DNA of 64,000 nt from Salinigranum rubrum (lineage in GTDB: Archaea > Halobacteriota > Halobacteria > Halobacteriales > Haloferacaceae). Below, one piece after another: positions 25,431 to 34,977 of this stretch (its first letter is position 1; every line of letters begins with the position of its first letter). The notes beneath the pieces are model-generated. The model had not been told where the DNA came from and searched no databases. It was given only the letters and a program-made list of their open reading frames with translations. The stretch covers positions 2,852,001 through 2,916,000 of the forward strand of contig NZ_CP026309.1 of NCBI RefSeq assembly GCF_002906575.1, written 5' to 3'. Position numbers and translations under genes: made by a program.

Positions 25431-26300
25431 TCAGTCGCCGGAGACGCCCCGGGACTCGCGTCGGACGGGGGCGTCCTGACGACGCAGTGCCCAGACGACG
25501 ACGCCGACGAGGAGGCTGACGAGAACGAACAGCGCGGTGTTTGTCGCCCGCCAGGTGACCGTGTAGAAGACGAGGTCACGCCCGAGGAGCAACACGCCGA
25601 ACGTCGCCGCGAGCGCGGCGCCGAGCGGGAGTCGAAGCCGGGACGCGGGCGTGGGTCCGACCCAGGCTGCCGCCGCGACGAGCGCCGCGAACAGCGCGAG
25701 CGACACGCCGTAGAAGGCGGCCTGGGCGGCCGGCGAGTACGGGACGAGCGTGAACACCCGGGAGAGCGCGACCGAAACCGGGACGAGGCCGAGGGCGACG
25801 AGACACGCGAGGCGGGCCCGGTCGAGCGCCGGCCGCGTCCACACGTCCGAGTAGGTCCGGAGCGTCGTCACCACGAGCGCGGTGAAGATAGTGAGCGCGA
25901 CGACGAGATGCGCACCCTGCGTCGAGGGGGCGTACCCCCCCGGGAGGAGGCCGTTCAGCGTCACGGTGACGGCGCCGATAGACACCTGTAACGGGAGGAG
26001 GACGACGGCGATAGCGGCCGCGGTCTTCGTCCGCCTGTCGTCGCCCGCGAAGGCCCAGAGGGCGGTCCCGAGGATGAAAAAGCCCGCGACCATCGCGACG
26101 AGGCGGTGGAACCACTCGATGAACGAGGGGATGGTCTGGGGGAGGAGGCCGTTGTCACACAGCGGCCACTGCGCCGAGCAGGCCAGTCCCGAACCGGTCG
26201 CGGCGGTGTAGACGCCGAGCATCATGAGCGTCAACACGAGGCCCGTGGTGAACGCCGCGAACCGCCGGAACGACAGCCACGAGGGGCGATACTGGCTCAT
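25431..26300 (-). CDS. ctaA: Heme A synthase (CtaA/COX15 family)
   Basis: Membrane enzyme that oxidises heme O to heme A for terminal oxidases. The 289-residue protein has eight hydrophobic helices. Conserved features: a Cys pair in the first external loop (ATGSGLACSAQWPLC, Cys41 and Cys48), EWFHRLVA with Glu62 and His65, and His131 in QGAHLVVAL as heme ligand candidates. The second half lacks an obvious matching His pair, as in short archaeal forms. Heme O synthase is not in the window. The start at 26300 is a clean N-terminus. Confidence 0.9.
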   Translation of the reverse strand: MSQYRPSWLSFRRFAAFTTGLVLTLMMLGVYTAATGSGLACSAQWPLCDNGLLPQTIPSFIEWFHRLVAMVAGFFILGTALWAFAGDDRRTKTAAAIAVVLLPLQVSIGAVTVTLNGLLPGGYAPSTQGAHLVVALTIFTALVVTTLRTYSDVWTRPALDRARLACLVALGLVPVSVALSRVFTLVPYSPAAQAAFYGVSLALFAALVAAAAWVGPTPASRLRLPLGAALAATFGVLLLGRDLVFYTVTWRATNTALFVLVSLLVGVVVWALRRQDAPVRRESRGVSGD

Positions 26301-26407
26301 TACCCGAGGTCGGGCCCGTTCGTACTTATGCCTGACTCTGTGTCCCGCGTGCGGGGAATCGGGCGGTCGGCGACCGATTCAAGAGGTACGGGTGACGACC
26401 CGTGGGC

Positions 26408-27517
26408 ATGACGACGCCGACCGGGGCCGATCACGACGAGCGGGTCGCGCGACTCGACGAGTACCTCCGCGCGAACGACCTCGAAGCCGTCTGGTTCGCA
26501 CAGCCGCCCTCGTTCGCCTGGCTCACCGGAGGCGGCGACAACGTCGTCGACCGGACGTCCCCACACGGCGTCGCGGCCGCCGGATACGACGGCAGCGACG
26601 TTCGAGTCGTGACGGACAACATCGAGGCCCTCCGACTCGCCGACGAGGAACTCCCCGAGGCGGTCGAGGTGGAGACCTACGAATGGTTCTCGGGGTCGCT
26701 CGCCGACGCGCTCGGGGAGCACTCGCCGACGCCCGCGGCCGCCGACGTCGAGATACCGGGATTCGAGACGGTCGACCCGACCGACCTCCGCCAGCCGCTG
26801 ACCGACGCCGACGTCGACCGCTACCGCGCGCTGGGCCACGAGGCGGCCACGGCCGTCGAGCGGGTCTGTCGCGAACTCGAACCCGACGACACCGAGCGGG
26901 AGGTGGCGACGGCGCTCCGCGTCGCGCTCGGGGCGAGGGACATCGAATCACCCGTCGCCCTCGTCGGCGGAGCGGAGCGCGCGACGCAGTACCGCCACTA
27001 CACCCCGACGGAAGAACGGCTGGGCGACTACGCGCTGGTGTCGGTCACCGCCGAACGCGACGGCCTCCACGCGAGCCTCACGCGGACCGTCGCGTTCGAC
27101 CCGCCCGAGTGGCTGACAGAGCGCCACACTGCGGCGGCCCGCGTGGAGGCGTCCGCGCTCGAAGCGACACAGGTGGCTGCCGGGAACGCCGGCCGCGCGG
27201 GCAACGTCTTCGCCGACCTCCAAGACGCCTACGCCGAGGTGGGCTGGGACGGCGAGTGGCGCAACCACCACCAGGGCGGGGCCGCCGGGTTCGCGGGCCG
27301 AGAGTGGATCGCCACCCCCGACCACGAGGCGCGGGTGTACGAGCCGATGGCGTACGCGTGGAACCCGACGGTGCAGGGCGCGAAGAGCGAGGACACGGTC
27401 CTGGTCACGAGCGAGGGGTTCGAGACGCTGACCGAGACGGGCGAGTGGCCGACGCTGGAAGTCGACTCCGTCTGGGGGACCACGAGTCTGGAGCGACACG
27501 ACATCCACTGGGAGTGA
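26408..27517 (+). CDS. M24-like (Xaa-Pro peptidase fold) protein
   Basis: A 369-residue protein with a creatinase-like N-terminal domain (VARLDEYLRANDLEAVWF, FAWLTGGGDNVV) and a C-terminal pita-bread fold. In place of the usual M24 metal residues it has VSVTAERDGLHASLTRTV, HHQGGAAGFAGREW and EDTVLVTSEGFETLT: both aspartates and the HGxGH histidine appear replaced, though a late Glu may persist. It may therefore be non-catalytic or use other chemistry. A GTG two codons upstream is an alternative start. Confidence 0.8.
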   Translation: MTTPTGADHDERVARLDEYLRANDLEAVWFAQPPSFAWLTGGGDNVVDRTSPHGVAAAGYDGSDVRVVTDNIEALRLADEELPEAVEVETYEWFSGSLADALGEHSPTPAAADVEIPGFETVDPTDLRQPLTDADVDRYRALGHEAATAVERVCRELEPDDTEREVATALRVALGARDIESPVALVGGAERATQYRHYTPTEERLGDYALVSVTAERDGLHASLTRTVAFDPPEWLTERHTAAARVEASALEATQVAAGNAGRAGNVFADLQDAYAEVGWDGEWRNHHQGGAAGFAGREWIATPDHEARVYEPMAYAWNPTVQGAKSEDTVLVTSEGFETLTETGEWPTLEVDSVWGTTSLERHDIHWE

Positions 27518-27524
27518 GCGGGAT

Positions 27525-27540
27525 TTCGACGTTCGTCGAA
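27525..27540. promoter_or_regulatory. 16-bp palindrome upstream of malic enzyme
   Basis: TTCGACGTTCGTCGAA is a perfect palindrome (TTCGACG-TT-CGTCGAA) seven bases after the stop of the M24-like gene and about 25 bases upstream of the TATA-like TATCTATTTA for the malic enzyme gene. The placement suits an activator or repressor site, but it could also be a small 3'-end hairpin. Confidence 0.45.
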
Positions 27541-27560
27541 TGTAAAATCGACAGACAGGA

Positions 27561-27571
27561 GTATCTATTTA
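27561..27571 (+). promoter_or_regulatory. TATA box of the malic enzyme gene
   Basis: GTATCTATTTA lies about 29 bases before the ATG at 27596 in an A/T-rich pocket, giving a nearly leaderless transcript. Confidence 0.5.
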
Positions 27572-27595
27572 CGCATTCAGGTTAACCACCGCGTC

Positions 27596-29845
27596 ATGGG
27601 ATTAGACGACGACGCGCGAGAGTATCACCGTCAGGATCCACCCGGGAAGATCGAGATCGCGACGACCAAGCCGACGAACACCCAGCGCGACCTCTCGCTG
27701 GCGTACTCGCCGGGAGTCGCGGCCCCGTGTCTCGACATCGACGCCGACGCGAACAGGGCGTACGAGTACACGGCGAAGGGGAACCTCGTCGGCGTCATCT
27801 CGAACGGTTCGGCCGTCCTGGGGCTGGGCAACATCGGCGCGCAGGCGTCGAAGCCGGTGATGGAGGGGAAGGGCGTGCTGTTCAAGCGCTTCGCCGACAT
27901 CGACGTGTTCGACATCGAACTCGACCTCGAATCGCCCGACGACATGATCGAGTCGATATCGGCGATGGAGCCGACGTTCGGCGGCATCAACCTGGAGGAC
28001 ATCAAGGCGCCGGAGTGTTTCGAAATCGAGCGTCGCCTCCGCGAGGAGATGTCCATCCCCGTGTTCCACGACGACCAGCACGGGACGGCCATCATCTCCG
28101 GGGCCGCGCTGGTGAACGCCGCGGAACTCGTCGACAAGGAGCTCTCGGAGCTGAAAGTCGTCTTCTCCGGCGCCGGGGCGTCTGCCATCGCGACCGCCCG
28201 TTTCTACGAGTCGCTCGGGGCGACCCACGAGAACATCGTGATGTGCGACTCCACGGGAATAATCACGGCCAACAGAGCCGACGACGTCAACGAGTTCAAG
28301 CGCGAGTACGCCCAGGACGTCCCCGACGGCGACCTCGCGGACGCCATGGAGGACGCGGACGTGTTCGTCGGCCTCTCGGTGGGCGGCATCGTCTCCCAGG
28401 AGATGGTCCAGTCGATGGCCGACAACCCCGTCGTCTTCGCGATGGCGAACCCCGACCCGGAGATCACCTACGAGGACGCCAAAGCGGCCCGAGACGACAC
28501 GGTCATCATGGCGACGGGACGGTCGGACTACCCGAACCAGGTGAACAACGTCCTCGGGTTCCCCTTCATCTTCCGCGGCGCGCTCGACGTGCGCGCCACC
28601 GAGATAAACGAGGAGATGAAGCTCGCGGCCGCCCGCGCCCTCGCCGAGTTGGCCCGGCAGGACGTCCCCGACGCGGTCGTGAAGGCCTACGGCGACCAGC
28701 CGTTGCAGTTCGGCCCCGACTACGTCATCCCCAAGCCGCTGGACCCGCGGGTGCTGTTCGAGGTCGCCCCGGCGGTCGCGGAGGCGGCCGTCGAATCCGG
28801 TTCGGCCCGGACCGAACTGGACACCCAGGAGTACGTCGAACGGCTCGAAGCCCGCCTCGGGAAGTCCCGCGAGATGATGCGGGTCGTCCTCAACAAGGCG
28901 AAGTCCGACCCGAAGGTCGTCGCGCTCGCGGAGGGCACGGACGAGAAGATGATCCGGGCCGCGTACCAGTTGGAAGAGCAGGGCATCGCCCGCCCCGTCC
29001 TCATCGGCCGCGAGGAGCGCATCCAGCGGACGGCACAGCGTCTCGGGCTGGAGTTCGAGCCGTCGATCGCCGATCCACGAAACGGCGACTGGGAGCACTA
29101 CGCCGACCGACTGTACGAACTCCGCCAGCGGAAGGGCCTCACGCGGTCGGAGGCGGGCGAACTCATCCGCCGCGACAGCAACTACTTCGCCAGCGTGATG
29201 GTCGAGGAGGGCGACGCCGACGCGATGCTGACCGGGCTGACCCACCACTACCCCTCGGCGCTCCGCCCGCCGCTGCAGGTCATCGGGACCGCCGAGGACG
29301 CCGACTACGCCGCCGGGGTGTATCTGCTCACCTTCCGTAACCGGGTCATCTTCGCCGCCGACACGACGGTGAACCTCGACCCGACGTCGGAGGTGCTCGC
29401 GGAGATTACGAAACACACCGCCGAGTTGGCCCGGAGCTTCAACGTCGAACCCACCGCGGCGCTCCTCTCGTACTCGAACTTCGGGTCGGTCGACAACGAG
29501 GGCACCCGCAAGCCGCGCGAGGCGGTGCGGATGCTCCACGACGACCCCGCGGTCGACTTCCCCGTCGACGGCGAGATGCAGGCCGACACCGCCGTCGTCG
29601 AGGACATCCTGGAGGGGACGTACGACTTCTCCGAACTCGACGACCCCGCGAACGTGCTCGTGTTCCCGAACCTGGAGGCGGGGAACATCGGCTACAAACT
29701 GCTCCAGCGCCTCGGCGGCGCGGAGGCCATCGGCCCGATGCTCGTCGGGATGGCGAAACCCGTCCACGTCCTCCAGCGCGGTGACGAGGTGAAAGACATC
29801 GTTAACTTGGCGGGCGTGGCGGTCGTCGACGCGCAGAACGAGTAA
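27596..29845 (+). CDS. maeB: NADP-dependent malic enzyme with PTA-like domain
   Basis: Oxidative decarboxylation of malate to pyruvate with NADP+, feeding anaplerosis and NADPH supply. The 749-residue MaeB-type protein has a catalytic half (residues ~1-430: [50 protein letters not shown] Rossmann motif) and a C-terminal phosphotransacetylase-like domain (~440-749), which in this class is regulatory and non-catalytic. Length and order match the hybrid family. Single gene with its own promoter. Confidence 0.95.
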   Translation: MGLDDDAREYHRQDPPGKIEIATTKPTNTQRDLSLAYSPGVAAPCLDIDADANRAYEYTAKGNLVGVISNGSAVLGLGNIGAQASKPVMEGKGVLFKRFADIDVFDIELDLESPDDMIESISAMEPTFGGINLEDIKAPECFEIERRLREEMSIPVFHDDQHGTAIISGAALVNAAELVDKELSELKVVFSGAGASAIATARFYESLGATHENIVMCDSTGIITANRADDVNEFKREYAQDVPDGDLADAMEDADVFVGLSVGGIVSQEMVQSMADNPVVFAMANPDPEITYEDAKAARDDTVIMATGRSDYPNQVNNVLGFPFIFRGALDVRATEINEEMKLAAARALAELARQDVPDAVVKAYGDQPLQFGPDYVIPKPLDPRVLFEVAPAVAEAAVESGSARTELDTQEYVERLEARLGKSREMMRVVLNKAKSDPKVVALAEGTDEKMIRAAYQLEEQGIARPVLIGREERIQRTAQRLGLEFEPSIADPRNGDWEHYADRLYELRQRKGLTRSEAGELIRRDSNYFASVMVEEGDADAMLTGLTHHYPSALRPPLQVIGTAEDADYAAGVYLLTFRNRVIFAADTTVNLDPTSEVLAEITKHTAELARSFNVEPTAALLSYSNFGSVDNEGTRKPREAVRMLHDDPAVDFPVDGEMQADTAVVEDILEGTYDFSELDDPANVLVFPNLEAGNIGYKLLQRLGGAEAIGPMLVGMAKPVHVLQRGDEVKDIVNLAGVAVVDAQNE

Positions 29846-29882
29846 CCGCGCTCGACCCGCTTCGGTTCTCCCTTTCGTCTCT

Positions 29883-30823
29883 TCACCGCTCCACGTCGAC
29901 CACCTGCAGGTCGTCGTCGACCGTGAGCGAGAGCGTGTCGCCGTCGGCCGAGAACGTGAATCGCGCCTCGAACGGCTCTCGGGAGCACACCTCCTCCTCG
30001 TAGTCCATGTGGACCGCGTCGACGGCCGCGACGGAGTCGCGGGAGGGCGCGACCGGATTGAGGCCGTGAGCGGTGAGGAAGGCCAGCAGTTCGGTGTGAG
30101 AGACGAGTTTCAGGACGAACGGTCCCCGGAGGTCGTTGATACAGTTCGGACAGTCGGCCGAAAACTGGACGGCGTGGCGGTTCCCACACGCCGCGCAGAC
30201 GTCTTCCTCGGCGGTATGGCTCTCACAGACGGTCACCGACTCGGAGAGCGCGGCCGAACAGCGCGAGCAGACTCCGGCCGCCTCCGCGAGAAATTCGAGG
30301 TTGGCCCAGGTCCACGCGGCCTCGTACGCCTCGCTCGCCGTCCGTCCCTGGACGCCTGCGGGGGCAGCGGGAGGCTCCCGAGGTAGCCCTCGGCGGGGGC
30401 GTCGGGGACGCCCCTCGGGGTCCGGTTCCGTCCGGGGCAGTCGGTGCAGTACTTCAACACCCGGTCCTGGCGGTAGCTCACCTCGATTGGCGCGCCGCAG
30501 TAGTGACACGGCTGGTCGAGGCGGGTCCGCTCGACCACCGGCGCGTCGGTCACGGCCCCGGAGAGGACGGCCTCGACCACCCGCCGCCCCGCCTGCGTGA
30601 GTTCGTAGCCCGCGTCGGTCTTGCCGACGAAGTGGCTCACCAACCGACCGAGGTGGTAGTTGAACCGCCCGGAGTCGTCGACGTCGACGCGGTCGAACAG
30701 CGTCGAGAACGCGAGCGGACGGTCGGCCGCGCCGAGCGCCTGGAGGATACTCAGTCGCGTTTCGCTCCCGAGCGTGGCGAACGCCTCGTCGGGCGAGGGC
30801 GTCTCCCTGTCCTCCGGCGCCAT
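29883..30823 (-). pseudogene. HTH/zinc-ribbon regulator broken by one frameshift
   Basis: Reading from 30823, an ArsR-like winged helix (FATLGSETRLSILQALGAAD, GRFNYHLGRLVSHFVGK) and a Cys pair (CHYCGAPIEV, KYCTDCPG) run to the GSLPLPP segment, then the frame fails. In another frame the protein resumes at GVQGRTASEAYEAAWTWANL, with two more Cys pairs (CSRCSAALSE, CAACGNRHAV) and CPNC, to the stop at 29883. Adding one G to the G5 run at 30360-30364 restores one frame of 313 residues. This matches haloarchaeal ArsR-like proteins with an internal zinc ribbon. Sequencing error is more likely than decay because both halves look intact. Confidence 0.75.
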
Positions 30824-30918
30824 CACCAGAGAGACACGCGGGGACACGTGAAATGTCTCACGGCGGATAGGCCACTCTCACGGCGGATAGGCCACTTGAC
30901 TGGCCGGTGCGCCGCGGC

Positions 30919-31626
30919 TCAGGCGAATTCGAGCCACGCCACGCCGAGACCGAACCCCCCGAGCGGCGGGGCGGCGAGGAGCGCGAACGTCGGGAGGTCG
31001 GCCGGCGAGTGGGTCGCCGCGAGCGTCACGACGGCGAGCGCGACGAACCCGCGCTGGCGCGTCGAGGTGTACCGAGGGACCGCACCGGCGCGGACGGCGG
31101 CGACGAGGAGGCCGGGGAGAGCGGTGCCGACGCCGACGCCGAGCGGGAAGAAGCAGACGAGTTCTGCGACGCCCGTGGGGTCGACGGCCGACCCGAGCGG
31201 CACGCCGGTCGCTCCCGTCCGGAGCGTGAGGAGCGCAGGCAGGACGGCCACGGCGACCAGCACACCGGAGACGAACCCACATCCGGCGGCGGCCAGCGGA
31301 CCGACGGCGCGTGCCGGTCGGACGCGGCGGTCACGGACGAGACGGGCGGTGACGGCGAGTGCAGTCGCGGCGAGGCCGCCGAGGAGGCCGGCTTCGAGCG
31401 CGAGTCGGAGCGTCGAGAGCGACCCGGTCGGGTCGGCCTCGCTGACCGAACCGAGCCACGGCGAGAGGTCGACCGTCGCGGCGACCAGTGCTACGCACCC
31501 CGTCGTGAGGAGGAGGCCGAGAACGAAGACGGCGACGAGTCGACGGGGGCGACTGCGGAGGGCGGTGCCGAGCGGCGAGCGCCGCCGCCCGAGCGGGGGG
31601 CGAGCGGGAACGACGTCCGAGTGCAT
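30919..31626 (-). CDS. TatC-like six-helix membrane protein
   Basis: A 235-residue membrane protein with about six hydrophobic helices. The last third matches the layout of TatC (twin-arginine translocase): a helix ending GTALPGLLVAAVRAGAVP, a loop of basic residues, then RQRGFVALAVVTLAATHSPA followed by LPTFALLAAPPLGGFGLG. The TatC hallmark Glu and the TPPD motif are not conserved, so it may be a diverged paralogue without translocase function. No tatA gene is adjacent. The TatC assignment is from pattern memory, not a search. Confidence 0.6.
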   Translation of the reverse strand: MHSDVVPARPPLGRRRSPLGTALRSRPRRLVAVFVLGLLLTTGCVALVAATVDLSPWLGSVSEADPTGSLSTLRLALEAGLLGGLAATALAVTARLVRDRRVRPARAVGPLAAAGCGFVSGVLVAVAVLPALLTLRTGATGVPLGSAVDPTGVAELVCFFPLGVGVGTALPGLLVAAVRAGAVPRYTSTRQRGFVALAVVTLAATHSPADLPTFALLAAPPLGGFGLGVAWLEFA

Positions 31627-31734
31627 CGGGCGTGGGTGGCGCGTGGTCGGTTGTCAACTTTCTCCCGGCCCGTCGGGCACGGCCGCCGCACTCCGGCAAC
31701 GTGTTCATCTCTCTCACCCGCGTCGACCGACTCG

Positions 31735-32508
31735 ATGCTCCCTCCGTCGCCAACCACGGTACTCGTCTTCGGCATCGTCGCGCTCGGTGGAGTCGTGACC
31801 GGGGTGAACGGCTTCGGCTACTCCGTCGTCGGGACGGGGCTACTCGCGATGGTCGTGGAACCGCAGGCGGCCGTCGTGTTGATGATCCTTCCCATTCTGG
31901 GGGCGAACGTCTCGCTCGTCCGGGAACTCGACGGGGCGGGGGTGAAGCGGTGTGCGAAGCGCTTCTGGCCGTTCGTCGCGACGGCACTCGTCGGAACCGT
32001 CGTCGGTATGAGTCTCCTCCCCCGGGTCCCGAGGCGGCCGCTCACGCTCGCGCTCGGGCTGTTCGTCTTCGGGTTCCTCGCGTACGCACAGGAGCGGTAT
32101 CCGCTCCCCGGCGAGTCGTGGATTCGGGGCCGCGTCTCCGAGACGACCCGGGTGAAACTCCTCCTGGGTGCGGTCTCGGGGCTGGTGTTCGGTGCCTCGA
32201 ACGTCGGCGTACAGGTCGTCGCCTACCTGCAGAGTCTCGAACTCGACCACCGGACGTTCGTCGGCGTGGTCGCGATGGTCTTTCTCGGCATCTCGGGCGT
32301 CAGGGTGGTCGTCGCCGGCGCGCTGGGCCTGTACGAGGACGGCGGCCTGTTGGCGCTCTCGGCCGTCGCCGCGGTGCCAGGGCTCGTCGGCGTCTCGGTC
32401 GGCCGGCGCGTCCGCCCGCGACTCGCTCGGCGGGTCCGACGGGCGGGGATGTTCGCCCTCCTTGCGTTCGTCGGCGCGCGGTTGGTCACGACGGGACTCG
32501 GGCTGTGA
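31735..32508 (+). CDS. TSUP-family (TauE/SafE) transporter
   Basis: A 257-residue membrane protein with about eight helices in two similar halves. FGIVALGGVVTGVNGFGYSV and LLLGAVSGLVFGASNVGVQV are the paired Gly-rich motifs of the TauE/SafE sulfite or organic anion exporter family. Substrate cannot be told from sequence. The ATG at 31735 is chosen as the first start with a membrane helix at the N-terminus. It is divergent from the TatC-like gene. Confidence 0.85.
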   Translation: MLPPSPTTVLVFGIVALGGVVTGVNGFGYSVVGTGLLAMVVEPQAAVVLMILPILGANVSLVRELDGAGVKRCAKRFWPFVATALVGTVVGMSLLPRVPRRPLTLALGLFVFGFLAYAQERYPLPGESWIRGRVSETTRVKLLLGAVSGLVFGASNVGVQVVAYLQSLELDHRTFVGVVAMVFLGISGVRVVVAGALGLYEDGGLLALSAVAAVPGLVGVSVGRRVRPRLARRVRRAGMFALLAFVGARLVTTGLGL

Positions 32509-32525
32509 CCGCGTCGGCGGGGCGT

Positions 32526-33170
32526 TCAGTCGCTCCCGACGCCGCCGGCGCGGTCGAAGCGCGACGGGGGCGGGTACTGGGGTTCGGCCGTCTCTGCCGT
32601 CCCAGTCGGGGCGTCCGGAAGCACGCACCGGTCCGGCTGTCGGTTGACGTGCGCGTACTCGGCGGGCGCGTTCGCGAGCGGGTGAGCGGGGTTGTCGCGG
32701 GAGTCGATGCGGGCGGCGCGGAGTTCGCCGAAGCCGGCGATGCGCGCCTGGATACCCCGCCAGTGGTGTTCGCTCCCGGCGGGAATCGAGGGCTTGCGGC
32801 CGGGCTGCCAGCCGGGCTGGCGCGTCTCGAGCACGGCGCTGTTGACGTTGCCCGCCAGGTCGTCGTGGTCGACGAGGACGCCGACGAGCGCGTCCGGCGG
32901 CGCGCGGGCGGCGAGGACGTCCAGCCCCAGGTGGAGCGCGCGGTACTCCGCGACGTTGTTGTCGGGCGGGGTGTCGGGGAGTGCGATCCGAGCGACGCGT
33001 GTCCCGTCGCGGGCCTCGATGACGGCGCCGAGGCCGCCACCGTCCGGTCGGTAGGAGCCGTCGGTGGCGACGTAGAAGTGGCGATGGTGTGTGCGCGGCG
33101 GGTGCGCGATGTGGGGCGTCGGGGAGTCGTCGAACAGGTTCCGAAGCGTTTGACGGCCGTGAACGGCCAT
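32526..33170 (-). CDS. rnhA: RNase H-like protein
   Basis: A 214-residue protein with an RNase H fold between residues ~30 and 160. The acidic active-site residues appear as Asp in ATDGSYRPDGGGLGAVI, Glu in NVAEYRALHLGLDVL and Asp in LVDHDDLAGNV. The spacing matches archaeal type 1 RNase HI. A long polar Pro-rich C-terminal tail follows and is not part of the fold. RNA-DNA hybrid cleavage is inferred. Confidence 0.82.
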   Translation of the reverse strand: MAVHGRQTLRNLFDDSPTPHIAHPPRTHHRHFYVATDGSYRPDGGGLGAVIEARDGTRVARIALPDTPPDNNVAEYRALHLGLDVLAARAPPDALVGVLVDHDDLAGNVNSAVLETRQPGWQPGRKPSIPAGSEHHWRGIQARIAGFGELRAARIDSRDNPAHPLANAPAEYAHVNRQPDRCVLPDAPTGTAETAEPQYPPPSRFDRAGGVGSD

Positions 33171-33286
33171 ACTCCGATTTGGAAACCGGACTACTTAAAC
33201 ATACGCCAGCCGGGGGGCCCCGTCACCGGTCGACGGAAGCGCGGTCGGGGGGAGGCGCGGACGATGCGGACACCACGTGTACCCAT

Positions 33287-33296
33287 AGCATATAAT
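33287..33296 (+). promoter_or_regulatory. TATA box of the peptide ABC operon
   Basis: GCATATAATA lies about 28 bases before the start codons at 33315 and 33321, giving a nearly leaderless transcript for the substrate-binding protein gene. Confidence 0.55.
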
Positions 33297-33320
33297 ACCG
33301 GACCTGCGCAAAGGATGCCT

Positions 33321-34970
33321 ATGACCGCTGACGACCGACTCGACAGGCGAGCGTTCCTCAAACTGACTGGCGGCGCGGCGACGACGGCCGCGCTCGCTGG
33401 CTGTAGCGGAACGGGAGGTTCCGAGGGCGAGGGGGGTGGTTCGACCGAAGCGTCGACCGACTCGGGTGGCGAATCCACCGAGATGTCGACCGAGACGTCC
33501 GAATCGGGCGGGAGCGAGTCGACCGGTGACTTCCCCGTCACCATCGTCCAGGGGAACATGCCCTCGGGGCTCGACCCCCACGACCACCGCGAGACGCCGA
33601 CGGACGTCGTGATGCTCCACGCGTACGAGGGCGTCCTCACCCGCACCGCGGACGGGACCATCACCGAGGCGCTCGCGACGGGGTACGAACGGGTCGACGG
33701 CGAGAACACGGTCACGTTCACCATCCGCGAGGACGTGCCGTTCCACAACGGCGACACCCTCACGCCCGACGACGTCGCGTACTCCATCAACCGCATCGTG
33801 CAGGAGGACGTCGGCTTCGCCAGCCCGCAGCGCGACCAACTCGCCGGCGTCACGGGCGCGGAAGCCACCGACGAGACGACCGTGACGGTCCAGAACGACG
33901 GCCTCAACCCTATCGTCTTCTCCGAGTTCGCCACCTACTGCGACGTGATGCAGCAGAGTTGGGTAGAGGAGCGCTCGAAGGCCGAGGTCGGCCAGCAGAT
34001 GAACGGCACCGGACCCTTCCAGCTCGAATCGTACACCGAGGACGAGGAAGTCGTCTTCACCCCGTTCGAGAACTACTGGGGCGACGCGGTGGAGGTGACG
34101 GAACTCACCTTCCGCGCCGCCAGCGAGGCCGGCACCCGGGTCAATCAACTGCTCCAGGGCGAGGCCGACGTCATCGTGAACGTCCCGCCACAGGAGGTCC
34201 AGCGGGTCAACGACAACTCCGGCACGCGCATCGCCGCCGCGCCGAGTACGCGCATCATCTACAACGCGATGCGCTACGACGTCGAGCCGTTCTCGTCCCA
34301 GCAGTTCCGCCAGGCGATGAACTACGCCGTCGACCTGAACAGCATCGTCGAGAACGTCCTCGGCGGGTTCGGGTCGCCCACCGGCCAACCCACCCTCGAA
34401 AGCTTCGTCGGGCACAACCCCGACGTCGAGCCGTACCCGTACGACCCCGACGAGGCCGAGCGTCTCGTCGAGGAGAGCGGTCACGCCGGCGTCGAAATCG
34501 AACTCAACACGCCCGTCGGCCGGTACCTGAAGGACCTCGAAATCGCCCAGGCGGTCGCGGGCTTCATCGACGAACTCCCGAACGTCTCCGCCACCGTGCG
34601 CCAGCGCGACTTCGGGTCGCTCGTCGACGAACTCCTGACCGGAAACATCGAGGACAAGCCGCCGTGGTACCTCATCGGCTGGGGCGAGGCCACCTTCGAC
34701 GGCGGCCTCGTCATGACCGCGCTGTTGACCAGCGACGGCGCGCTCTCCTCGTGGAGCAACGAGGAGTTCGACTCCTTGCTCGCCGACGCGGGCGACCAGT
34801 CAGGCGACACCCGCGAGGCGACGCTGCAGGAGGCGAACGCCCTCGCGCACGACCAGGCGCCGTGGGTCTTCCTGAACCGCCAGTACAGCGTCTACGGCGT
34901 CTCCGAGCGCGTCGCGTGGGAGCCACGCAGCGACGAGCGCATCGACGCGTCGGCGATGACCCCCCAGTAG
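33321..34970 (+). CDS. dppA: Peptide ABC transporter substrate-binding protein
   Basis: A 549-residue exported lipoprotein of the SBP_bac_5 family that captures oligopeptides or nickel/other ligands outside the cell. DRRAFLKLTGGAATTAALAGC is a Tat signal with lipobox Cys, followed by a Ser/Glu/Gly-rich linker. Family blocks include VTFTIREDVPFHNGDTLTPD and NYWGDAVEVTELTFR. An ATG at 33315 adds two residues and is equally possible. First gene of a dppABCDF-type operon; spacing to the permease is 7 bases. Confidence 0.9.
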   Translation: MTADDRLDRRAFLKLTGGAATTAALAGCSGTGGSEGEGGGSTEASTDSGGESTEMSTETSESGGSESTGDFPVTIVQGNMPSGLDPHDHRETPTDVVMLHAYEGVLTRTADGTITEALATGYERVDGENTVTFTIREDVPFHNGDTLTPDDVAYSINRIVQEDVGFASPQRDQLAGVTGAEATDETTVTVQNDGLNPIVFSEFATYCDVMQQSWVEERSKAEVGQQMNGTGPFQLESYTEDEEVVFTPFENYWGDAVEVTELTFRAASEAGTRVNQLLQGEADVIVNVPPQEVQRVNDNSGTRIAAAPSTRIIYNAMRYDVEPFSSQQFRQAMNYAVDLNSIVENVLGGFGSPTGQPTLESFVGHNPDVEPYPYDPDEAERLVEESGHAGVEIELNTPVGRYLKDLEIAQAVAGFIDELPNVSATVRQRDFGSLVDELLTGNIEDKPPWYLIGWGEATFDGGLVMTALLTSDGALSSWSNEEFDSLLADAGDQSGDTREATLQEANALAHDQAPWVFLNRQYSVYGVSERVAWEPRSDERIDASAMTPQ

Positions 34971-34977
34971 GCTGTCG

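Noticed and set aside
27602-29767. A 721-codon open frame on the minus strand opposite malic enzyme
   Set aside because: High G+C makes long open frames antisense to real genes; the sequence is Arg/Val/Asp-rich without any family pattern, and the plus strand encodes a clear malic enzyme.
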